From contig CM056724.1 of NCBI GenBank assembly GCA_029844215.1, positions 79,441,093 through 79,505,092 of the forward strand: 64,000 nucleotides of DNA, given 5' to 3'. The notes beneath the pieces were generated by a model, which saw only the letters and a program-made list of their open reading frames with translations, did not search any database and was not told the origin of the DNA. This DNA comes from Przewalskia tangutica. Lineage: Eukaryota > Streptophyta > Magnoliopsida > Solanales > Solanaceae. The position numbers and the translations under genes are program-made. Shown piece after piece: positions 1 to 8,488 of the stretch. Position 1 is the stretch's first letter; the number at the start of each line of letters is the position of its first letter.

Positions 1-439
1 GAAGAAGGCAGGGCGGCGGTCTTTTGGTGGCTATCGTGGTGGCGGCCTCGGCGGTCGAGATTTGCACCACGGCCCGGCTCGAGCACTCTGCACGTCCTCG
101 GGGCCGGGATATTCGAGGCGAACCGGGCCGGGACTTGACGTCGAGCGGCGGAGAGTGCGGCCGTCGGGACCACCCCTCGCCGGTGTGGCCGTCACGGTAG
201 ATCCGCTTCGGGGTGTGAATGCGCTACGGGAGTTTGTTCTGATTGTAGCGGCGAGTCACTTTGCGGAACTTGTCAGGCAAGGCGATCTTGATGGTAGGTC
301 GGCTACGAGTTCTTTCGCGGGTCTTCTTCATCTCCTACGATTTACTCGCCGGAGTAAGGTACTCATGGGCGGCCAGTCGCGGCAGGCCGTGGCGGTCCCG
401 ATTCTAGCGGTCCTCGAGCGTATTTATGCCTTGTCGGTA
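1..439 (+). pseudogene. gag-pol linker remnant upstream of protease
   Basis: This stretch precedes the recognisable protease and lies where the Gag C-terminus and Gag-Pol linker should be. An open frame starting at 62 continues into the protease, but its N-terminal 130 or so residues show no zinc knuckle or other motif that I recognise. The first 60 bases are GC-rich and encode Gly/Arg-rich peptides in some frames. The rest of gag and the 5' LTR lie outside the window. Confidence 0.5.
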
Positions 440-776
440 GGCGGGATCGGAGGCCTCACCGATGTCGTCCACGGTACCTTATCTGTTTACGGATTTGATG
501 TGTATGCCTTGATAGATCCGGGTTCTACTCATCTATATATCTCCCCTTATTGCTAGTAGGATAGGGATAGAGCACGAGTCCATAGACCACTTCGAGGTAG
601 CTACGCGATGGGTGATTCGGTGGTAGCTCGGCGGGTATATAGGGCTTGTCGGTGACCATTCTGATCGTCGGACCACTGGCGACTTGATAGAGTTGGATAT
701 GACCGATTTCGACGTGATCATGGGTATGGATTGGCTAGCTTCTTGCTACGCCAATGTAGACTGCGAGAGAGAGTAA
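440..776 (+). pseudogene. aspartic protease domain of E3 pol (broken)
   Basis: Retroviral-type protease cleaves the Gag-Pol polyprotein. The frame from 62 to 556 contains the active-site motif ALIDPGSTHLYIS with the catalytic Asp codon at 515-517, matching the D-[ST/P]-G-[ST] flap-side pattern of gypsy proteases. That frame then ends at a TAG after SPYC. The downstream part is in another frame at 693-765, where TDFDVIMGMDWLA is the typical protease C-terminal motif. At least one stop and one frameshift separate the halves. Confident as a protease remnant, not as a working enzyme. Confidence 0.85.
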
Positions 777-960
777 TGCGGTTCCGGTTTCACGAGGCGG
801 TTGTTGAGTGGGAGGAGCACGTATCGTAGAGGGTAGGTTTATTTCTACCTCGAGGCTAGGAAGATGGTGCGAGAAGGTACATCTACCATCTCGTTCGGGT
901 GTTTGATATTGAGGCTGCAGCGCGATTTTGATCGATTCGTAGTCGAGAGAATTCCCAGAC

Positions 961-1690
961 GTGTTTCCAGACGACCTCCCGGGTATCCCTCCTGAGAGGG
1001 AGATCGAGTTTTGTATAGATGTGTTGCCAGACACTGGGCCTATTTCCATTCCGCCATACAGAATGACACCTGCCGAGTTGAGAGAGTTGAAGGATCAGCT
1101 TAGAGATTTGCTGGAGAAGGGCTTCATCGAGCTAGTGTTTCTCCCCAGGGAGCGCGGTATTGTTCGTGAAGAAGAAGGGCGGGGCCAGCTGCGCATGTGT
1201 GTTGATCTGACGGTGAACAAGGTGACCATTAAACGAATACCCGTTCGGGATTGACGATTTGTTCGACCGGTTGCGGTGCGAGATGTTTCTCAAGATTGAT
1301 CTGCGATCGGGCTATCATCAGTGCGAGTCGAGAGGCGGATGTCCCTAGATCGCATTCGGACGATGCGGGCATTATGAGTTCGGTCATGTCTTTTGGGTTG
1401 ACCAATGCTCGTGGTATTCATGGATTTGATGAACCGAGTGTTCAAGCCATTTTGGACACGTTTGTGATAGTGTTCATTGATGATATCTTGGTTTATTCTC
1501 GCCAGAGCGAGGAAGCACGCGAGCATTTGAGGCTGTCTTTGAGAGTTCTCCAGACAGCGGTTATGCGCCAAGTTTTCCAAATGTGAGTTTTGGTTAACCG
1601 GTGGCTTTTCTTGGGCATATTGTCGGGTGATGGTATTCGGTAGATCGGCCAAGATCGAAGCGATCGAGGACTTGGCCTAGACTTACTACT
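961..1690 (+). pseudogene. reverse transcriptase domain of E3 pol (broken)
   Basis: The RNA-dependent DNA polymerase lies in two frames. At 961-1254 are the linker and fingers region, with PPEREIEFCIDVLPDTGPIS and PPYRMTPAELRELKDQL, a strong gypsy RT signature, followed by RMCVDLTVNKVT. From 1251 to 1586 another frame carries the palm, with VMSFGLTNA and the catalytic box FIDDILVYSR, the F-I-D-D form usual in Ty3/gypsy. The region after 1586 toward 1690 resembles the thumb and connection in yet another frame. The shift at about 1250 and several lost residues make this a pseudogene. Confidence 0.9.
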
Positions 1691-1739
1691 CAGCGAGGTT
1701 CGCGATTTTACGGGCCTTGCGAGTTATTATGCTCGGTTC

Positions 1740-2240
1740 GTAGAAGTTTGCTTCTATCTACGCACCATTGACTAGGGTGACTCGAGAAAGCGGCTAAGTT
1801 TGATGGTGATGCTTGTGGCGGGGTTTCGATTCTTGAAGGAGGCGCGGCCGCCCCGTTCTTACTCTTCCGGAGGTCCAGACGGTTATGCGTGTATTGTGAT
1901 CGTCGGGCATCGGGTTGGGATGTGTGTTGATGCGGCGGGGCAAGGTTATAACGTATGCATCCCGGCATTTGAAGAAACACGAGAGGAACTACCCGCATGA
2001 TTTGGAGTTAGCGGCGGTGATTCACGCCTTGAAGATCTGGAGGCACTATTTGTATGGGGTTCATGTGGATATTTATCTGAGACCACAAGAGCCTCGGTAT
2101 ATCTTCACAGAGGAGCCGAACTTACGGCGAGCGGTGGTTAGAGTTGCTTAAGGATTACGATGTTGATATCTGTACCACGGGAAGGCCATGTTGTGGCGGA
2201 TGCTCTTAGTCGTAGGTCGATGGGAGCCTATCGGATGTGC
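1740..2240 (+). pseudogene. RNase H domain of E3 pol (broken)
   Basis: RNase H degrades the RNA strand during reverse transcription. The frame at 1915-2151 reads GCVLMRRGKVITYASRHLKK then HERNYPHDLELAAVIHALK and IWRHYLYGVHVDIY, which is a well-preserved gypsy RNase H core including the E-LAA catalytic-helix region. The upstream catalytic-Asp strand near 1800-1910 is in other frames. After IY the frame loses the family sequence. It sits directly after RT, as expected in pol. Confidence 0.88.
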
Positions 2241-2299
2241 GGCGAGAGAAGGACATGATTCGTGATTTGCATCGATTAGCGAGCCTTGGTGTCCGTTTG

Positions 2300-3182
2300 A
2301 TTGATTACGATAGCGGTGGGGTTCGAGTCCGTGAGGTTGCCGAGTCTTCTATCGTCGAGGTGAAGAGCGATTCGAGATCGATTTTGACACGTTATCGCGT
2401 CTGACTCTTCGTGAGGAAGGGTCCTTTTGAGGTAGCACCTGATGGGGTGCTAAGGTTTGAGGCGGTTGTGTGTTCGGATGTTTGAGACTTGGCGTGAGTT
2501 CTTGGGAAGCACACAGCGGCGTTACTCTATCCGTCGAGTCGACCAAGATGTACCACGACCTTAGATCGTGTATTGGTGGGATGGCTTGAAGAGGACGTTG
2601 CGAGTTCGTAGCTCGTGCTGTGTTGTCGGCGGTGAAGGTAGAGCACCGAGGCCCGGTGGTTTGTTGCGACGATAGAGATCCCGACACGGAAGTGGGAGGT
2701 GATCAACATGGACTTCATCACGGGATTACCTCGCACTCGGAGGAGACATGATTCTATATGGGTTATCGTCGGCGGTGTAAATCAGCCCACTTTATTCCGT
2801 CGGGGCGACTTTTCGGTGAGGATTATGCGGACTTTACATCCGAGATCGTCGGTCGCATGGAGTCCCTATTTCGATCATATCGCAGATGAGCCCGATTCTG
2901 GCTAACTTCGGAGGTCCTTCCGAAGGATTAGGGACGCAGTGAGCACGAGTCGTATTCCATCCACGAGCAGACGGACGGTGGCGCACTATCCAGACTCTTG
3001 AGGATATGCTGCGAGCCTGTGTTATTGACTTTAGGGGTAGCTGGGAGGATCATTTGCCTCTAGTTGAGTTTGCGTACAATAATAGCTACCACTCCAGTAT
3101 TCAGATGGCGCCTTATGAGGCCTTGTATGGGAGGAAGTGCAGATCGCCTATAGGCTGGTTCGATGTGGGCGAGTGCGATTAG
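2300..3182 (+). pseudogene. integrase zinc-binding and core domains of E3 pol (broken)
   Basis: Integrase inserts the cDNA. The segment around 2500-2690 is where the HHCC zinc-binding region should lie and is frameshifted. The frame at 2699-2905 opens with NMDFITGLPRTRRRHDSIWV, the first catalytic-Asp strand of the core. The SDRG-type second Asp is represented only by degraded sequence near 2885, and the HPQTDGQ-like box near 2960-2985 no longer has its Glu in frame. A frame without Met at 2994-3182 encodes LVEFAYNNSYHSSIQMAPYE and ALYGRKCRSPIGWFDVGE, the distal core. At least three breaks. Confidence 0.87.
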
Positions 3183-3258
3183 TAGGACCAGATTTGGTGC
3201 AGTGCGATGGATAAGATGAAGCTTATCCAGAGGCGGTTGCTCACGGCTGAAGTCGGCG

Positions 3259-3748
3259 AAGTCATATGCAGATCATCGTCGTCGGCATCTGGAGTTCGAG
3301 GTTGATGATTGGGTTTTCCTGAAGGTGTCACCCATGAAGGGTGTGATGAGATTCGGGAAGAAAGGGAAACTCAGCCCAAGGTACATTGGGCCCTATCAGA
3401 TTGTCCGCAGGGTAGGCAAGGTTGCCTACGAGTTGGATCTGCCGTCCGTCCGGAGCGGTGCATCCGGTGTTTCATGTTTCTATGCTGAGGAGATGCATCG
3501 GGGATCCATCTAGGGTACACCCGATTGACGATGTCCAGGTGACCGAGGGGTTATCGTATGAGGAGATTCCCATAGCGATAATCGATCGTCAGGTTAGGCG
3601 TCTGCGGACTAAGGACGTGGCTTCCGTCAAAGTCTTGTGGCGGAACGAGCTCAGGGAGGAGATGACGTGGGAAGCTGAGGAGGACATGAGGCAGAAGTAT
3701 TCTCACCTATTCCCCACACCTCCAGGTAATTCACTTTCCTACTTGTAA
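3259..3748 (+). pseudogene. integrase C-terminus and chromodomain-like tail of E3
   Basis: The first frame, from 3259 to about 3448, reads KSYADHRRRHLEFEVDDWVF, LKVSPMKGVMRFGKKGKLSP and RYIGPYQIVRRVGKVAYELD, the GPY/F-type integrase C-terminal module. A frameshift near 3447 moves to the frame ending at 3748, which reads HPVFHVSMLRRCIGDPS and then VKVLWRNELREEMTWEAEED and MRQKYPHLF-like residues. The latter is the chromodomain-like tail typical of plant chromoviruses, thought to guide integration to heterochromatin. The stop at 3746-3748 is probably the genuine end of pol, since the E4 copy has the same tail plus only a few residues. Confidence 0.88.
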
Positions 3749-3874
3749 ATTTTAAATTATCGTTTATGCCTAAGTGTTGTTTTGTGACCGTGTGTGGCAT
3801 TTGCAAACTGTTTAAGTTATGAAAGACCTTATCATTAACTGTCTTGGGAAGGAACATTTGGGACGAATGTTTCT
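3749..3874 (+). other. 3' untranslated stretch between pol stop and PPT
   Basis: About 125 bp without coding potential. It ends with GGAACATTTGGGACGAATGT, a block also found just before the PPT in E1, E6, E7, E8, E4 and E5, including in the non-autonomous copies. Its conservation suggests a cis-acting role next to the PPT, but this is inference. Confidence 0.6.
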
Positions 3875-3887
3875 AAGGAGGGGAGAA
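3875..3887 (+). other. polypurine tract of E3
   Basis: AAGGAGGGGAGAA lies directly before the LTR start TGTTATACCCCG. This is the expected plus-strand primer site, and the same 13 bases occur at the matching place in E1, E4, E5, E6, E7 and E8. Confidence 0.92.
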
Positions 3888-4388
3888 TGTTATACCCCGT
3901 ATTTCCAGAATATGTACGTGAGGGCGTACGTACGAAAGTTTAGCCTTAAAGTTTAGGCCTAGGACGTTTTTTTTTTGGCACAACTCTCACAAAGAATCGT
4001 TTTCCGACGAAACGTTTTACAAGACTCGCGTAGGGTAAATTCCGGCTATGTCAATTATAATTTTTGCGGATTTTTCCGAACGACGGAACCTTTTTGGACC
4101 AACGGGAGGGTGACACTCATTGGACGGCAAAGGAGGCCACGGATGGGAGGGTTTTGGGGCCTAAGACATGGACCTTTGTTTGTGGAGTGATTTGAGGAGT
4201 AGGTTAGGGGGAACTTGGGCAAATCTTGGCCCTCCACTTGCCCCCCACTTGGCTTGATCATGGCCTTTGGTTTCCCTATAAATACCCTCCCCCCCCCCCC
4301 CCCTTTGAAGACTTCTTCATCACAAAATCTCCAAGTCTAAATCCTCATTCCCCCCTTGTGAGCTCTCGTCCTAGCTTCACTCCCCCCC
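3888..4388 (+). repeat. E3 3' LTR, first segment (U3 start to S1 insertion)
   Basis: Begins TGTTATACCCCG right after the PPT. It holds a decayed upstream palindrome (left arm GAGGGTGACA at 4106-4115, right arm lost), a TATA box at 4277-4284 and a long C tract just downstream. It is cut at 4388 by solo LTR S1. The CCCCC at 4384-4388 is the left target-site duplication. Confidence 0.93.
4277..4284 (+). promoter_or_regulatory. TATA box of E3 3' LTR
   Basis: TATAAATA in the context CCTATAAATACC, about 390 bp into the LTR. The same sequence occurs at the matching point in most other LTR copies here. It is followed by a run of about 16 C. In the element this would drive genomic RNA synthesis from the 5' LTR. 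Confidence 0.75.
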
Positions 4389-5059
4389 TGTCACGACCCG
4401 TTCCGGGGCCCGTGACAGGTGCCTTACCCCGGGCACCCTAGTGATACAACATCAGAGAAAAACCAGCGGAAATAAAAACTTAGACATGCAAATAGACATG
4501 GATCAAGATGAAAGAAAATAGGCCAACCAAAACGGTTGCCTTTTAGCATATATATATACAAAGACATTTTGAGCGATAATCCTTACAACCACCCTTGCGC
4601 GATTACTACAGACCTCTAAGATTTATACAACAACTATGACGGGACAGGGCCCCGCCATACCCCTGAATGTACAAGAACCTACAGACTCAGGGTAACATAC
4701 CAAAGATAAGCCTCCGAAGGAACGGAGCTTCCCAAGACGAAAGGTGATCCTAAGCGGGGATCGGCAATGGTGTACCTCTACTGCGGCATGACGCGGCCGA
4801 AGGAGGTCGATAACAGTACCAAGTATGTGAAATCGTAAAAATCAGAAATGAAATCATAGCAGTCTATAAAAAGCAGGAGATATGTATGATAACCAAACTA
4901 CAGTACACACATATAACAGTTATATCAACTCAGGGTCTCACGCCCTCCACATCAATCATGCCCGTGGAATACCTTCCTCAGCTGGCGATCATGATATGAT
5001 AACACCAAGAAGTACACCTGCACACCAAGTCCTACCTGATGCCAAAGCCGTACTAACAA

Positions 5060-5256
5060 TCCAAAATGGAAGCATACTCGTGCGCTACGCATCGTGTCAG
5101 TATGTCCAGAAGGGAACAACAAGACAGCAATCAAAAATGGAAACATACCCGTGCGCTACGCATCGTGTCAGTATGTCCAAAAAGGAACAACCAGACAGCA
5201 ATCAAAATGGAAGCATACCCGTGCGCTACGCATCGTGTCAGTATGTCCAAAGCGAT
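5060..5256. repeat. 70-bp tandem repeat in S1, about 2.8 units
   Basis: Units centred on CATACCCGTGCGCTACGCAT and CGTGTCAGTATGTCC start near 5066, 5137 and 5207 (periods 71 and 70). The same cassette is expanded in both E7 LTRs with period 69. The overlapping short reading frames here are by-products of the repeat. Confidence 0.9.
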
Positions 5257-6164
5257 TAGCAAACATAACACTATCAAGAGGAGCGCACTGTGGAATTTCT
5301 CCACACGCCAAGACGCCCCAATAAGTTCTCAACAAGTCAACCGCCCTCCATCGAGAGCGCCAGAGAATAGAAACACAATTCTTGCACAACAAAGACTATC
5401 TCAATAAGCATAGGCAAGTTACACAACAACAAGCATAGGCAAGTTACACAACAACAAGCATAGTCTAGTTATACATAACTCTTTGTACTTTCATTTTATG
5501 TCAAAGTCAGGGTTTTAACCCTAAAGTTCTACTTAAGTTAAATTCCTTTTAAGAGATTCATTCCTTTTATGTAATTCACCCGATACAGTAGTATAAAATA
5601 GAGTGACTTACATCTTTTAAGCAAACCAAAACAACTTCTTTTTAGAGCCAAGTTCCCACATTAAAACCAATGATAAAAACCCTTCTTTTGTTTTCATAAA
5701 GTCGTTATAACCAACTTCCCATAAAGCTGTTATAACACTTTAAGTTTTAAACCATTTTAAGACAACACAATGCCTTTCTTTTCCCTAAAGTTCCAGTTTG
5801 CCTAATTTCAATTACTCAAGTCTCTTTTTAGAAAAGTTTCATAGTTCAATGTCTTAATCTCTTTTTAAAACAATTGAGTAACATATGCCATAAAGTAGTA
5901 GGTTATTCTTGTTCATAAATCTTATTAAGCACCATGATCTAGGAAATGTAATATCATTTTGTCTCATCTTAGCTTCATGCAGATGGAGGTTTCTACTGGT
6001 TTTAATAATACTTCATTATTCAATACGTTTTCCTTTATTAACGCCGCAGATGGTTTGTCGATACACATTCGATTTCAAATCAAGAAACATTATTCCTTTT
6101 AAAAACCACGTACTCATTACTCACGAATGAGGTTTCACACGAAACGCATATTAATTCATTTAAG

Positions 6165-6697
6165 TTTTGCATGGACGAAACATGAATGAAGCCGTTGCAT
6201 AGGCTTAAAATAAAATGGCGTCGTTGCATAGACGCAATGCAGATGCTCGTCGTTGCATGGACGAAACATGAATGAAGCCGTTGCATAGGCTTAAAATGAA
6301 AAGGCGTCGTTGCATGGACGCGATGCAGATGCTCGTCGTTGCATAGACGAAACATGAATGAAGCCGTTGCATAGGCTTAAAATGAAAAGGCGTCGTTGCA
6401 TGGACGCGATGCAGATGCTCGTCGTTGCATAGACGAAACATGAATGAAGCCGTTGCATAGGCTTAAAATGAAAAGGCGTCGTTGCATGGACGCGATGCAG
6501 ATGCTCGTCGTTGCATAGACGAAACATGAATGAAGCCGTTGCATAGGCTTAAAATGAAAAGGCGTCGTTGCATGGACGCGATGCAGATGCTCGTCGTTGC
6601 ATGGACGAAACATGAATGAAGCCGTTGCATAGGCTTAAAATAAAATGACGTCGTTGCATGGACGAAACATGAATGAAGCCGTTGCCTAGGCTTAAAA
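6165..6697. repeat. 86-bp tandem array of mini-hairpins in S1 (six units plus a 57-bp unit)
   Basis: The string GACGAAACATG recurs at 6174, 6260, 6346, 6432, 6518 and 6604, exactly 86 bp apart, then at 6661. Each unit contains three 5-bp stems around the same 8-base loop GTTGCATR: AAGCC/GGCTT (first at 6189-6206), GCGTC/GACGC (6218-6235) and TCGTC/GACGA (6247-6264). The stem sequences differ but stay complementary. No other LTR in the window has this array; in the others the flanking sequences (AATTCATTTAAG and AAGATCAAGTCTCTTAAC) lie close together. The repeated 78-residue reading frames are not evidence of coding. Confidence 0.95.
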
Positions 6698-6870
6698 GAT
6701 CAAGTCTCTTAACTTCTAAAATCAGTAAATCATTTTCTTTACCTCTCTCTTAAGACGTTATACCTAACTCCCCATAAAGCTAGTATAACTCTTTTTAAAA
6801 CCATTAAAACCAAGTGTTACTCTTTTTTCAAAAATGGTTTCTTAACTCTTGTGACATACTTCAAGTTTCT

Positions 6871-7210
6871 TATTATTCAGGCTTAAGTCAAAAGACATTG
6901 CCGTACAACTACGTTCAATTAGCACACGTACGTCTACCGTACTATATATTATTCAGGCTTAAGTCGAAAGACATTGCCGTACAACTACGTTCAATTAGCA
7001 CACGTACGTCTACCGTACTATATATTATTCAGGCTTAAGTCGAAAGACATTGCCGTACAACTACGTTCAATTAGCACACGTACGTCTACCGTACTATATA
7101 TTATTCAGGCTTAAGTCGAAAGACATTACCGTACAACTACGTTCAATTAGCACACGTACGTCTACCGTACTATATATTATTCAGGCTTAAGTCAAAAGAC
7201 ATTGTCGTAC
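6871..7210. repeat. 76-bp tandem repeat in S1
   Basis: CAGGCTTAAGTC recurs at 6878, 6954, 7030, 7106 and 7182, each exactly 76 bp apart. The unit combines the family-wide 37-bp motif (ATTCAGGCTTAAGTC then GACATTGCCGTA) with a GTACG-TCTAC-CGTAC inverted repeat next to TATATAT. In other LTRs the 37-bp motif alone is repeated and the GTACG hairpin occurs once. Confidence 0.93.
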
Positions 7211-8072
7211 TATATATATCTTCCTTTAAAATATCATGCTCAAGAGTATAGGAAGAATCACATACCTCGCGACGATTATCGACTATAAGCAAAACGCTTC
7301 ACGGCTATAACCCGGCTAGCCTTGTCCACCTTCCAAGTAGTTCATGCTACTCGCAGAACATTCAACCAATAAGGTTATCACCATCAGTAAATACAAATTC
7401 TATGTAAATACAGTTTAATCTTCTACTATATTATTCTTCTGATGTGATTTCAGTTCAAGTCTATTCTGTAATATCCTTCTATTACAGTTCAATACTCTTC
7501 TATGAATCTTATATTCATTTCTATACTAGTACAGTATGTAATTTCCAATTACACTAGAAGGACAGTAGTATTTACCTCGATGAGCCCAAAATTATCCAAG
7601 TATAAAGTCGCTCCTGAGCAACGTTAAGCTCCTATTCCGAGTGCTCCAACCCGCTCCAATCAACCCTTAGAAGTTCTACGCAACTTCTACTTAACACTTC
7701 AACCGACTATGAAGGTTTTTCTTAGGGTTTCGTTTAGTGGCTAGAGGAAAGTATAATCGTATTTTCCGGGTTTTTTTGTATAGAGGGTACTTTGGAAAGT
7801 ACTACGAGGTATATGGGCTAAGGTATTTTGGGCATTACAACAATACTTGGAGAAGTATTTCTCAACCAAGGGGGGTAGTATTTCGACTAGCAACTAGGCT
7901 AGGGGGAGGGGGGTATTCTCGGCCGAGGGCCTCCAAGAGGGGGAGGGGTGTTTCGGCTAGGCTACCACAAAGGGGGAGGGGGTGTGGCGGACGAGAGCAC
8001 AAGAGGGAGAGGGAGGGTTTTTGCCTTAGAAGTTTTCAAGTGAGGATGAAGAAAGTCTTCAACTTAGAGGGG

Positions 8073-8080
8073 TATTTATA
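8073..8080 (-). promoter_or_regulatory. TATA box of S1
   Basis: TATTTATA on the plus strand, that is TATAAATA on the LTR's coding strand. It lies about 170 bp downstream (in LTR sense) of the palindrome at 8252-8273. Confidence 0.75.
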
Positions 8081-8251
8081 GGTCAAGAAATGACCAACCA
8101 AAGGCCAAGATTCATCCAAGTGTTAGGCAAGTGTAGGGCTAGGATTAAGCCAAGTGCACCTTATCCATCTACCACACCAACTTGCACAAAATATCCTACC
8201 TAACCATGCCACCTATTTCGTCCACCATTGCCGCCCAACCTCATCCAATGT

Positions 8252-8273
8252 GAGGGTGACACATGTCACCCTC
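8252..8273. promoter_or_regulatory. U3 palindrome of S1
   Basis: Arms GAGGGTGACA and TGTCACCCTC around a 2-base centre, perfect over 10 bp. The same palindrome is found at the matching place in almost every LTR of the window. Possible binding site for a dimeric transcription factor; the factor is unknown. Confidence 0.7.
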
Positions 8274-8488
8274 CCGTTGGTCCAAAATGTTTCGTCTCTC
8301 GGAAAAATCCGCAAAAATTAAAAATGACATAGCCGGAATTTTCCCTTCGCAAGTCTAGTAAAACGTTTCGTCGAAAAACGATTCTTTTCGGCACTTGTGC
8401 CCAAATTTTCGAACCTAGCCTAACTTTTAAGGCTCAAACTTTCTACGTACGTCCTTACGTACATACTCTGGAAATACGGGGTATAACA

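Larger units (their letters stand above)
4389..8488 (-). mobile_element. S1: solo LTR, minus strand, TSD CCCCC
   Basis: Begins TGTCACGACCCG and ends GGGGTATAACA, the reverse complement of a complete family LTR of 4100 bp. It is flanked by CCCCC at 4384-4388 and 8489-8493. There is no PBS, PPT or coding sequence, so this is a solo LTR left by recombination between the two LTRs of an element. It is the longest LTR in the window because of three tandem arrays (5060-5256, 6165-6697, 6871-7210). The E3 LTR resumes cleanly on the other side. Confidence 0.93.

Noticed and set aside
6080..6613. Four overlapping 78-91-residue minus-strand frames with near-identical sequence
   Set aside because: They are one frame pattern repeated by the 86-bp array; 86 is not a multiple of three, so successive units change frame. 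No family motif.
6165..6697. CRISPR-like array
   Set aside because: The units are contiguous near-identical copies with no variable spacers, inside a plant LTR.
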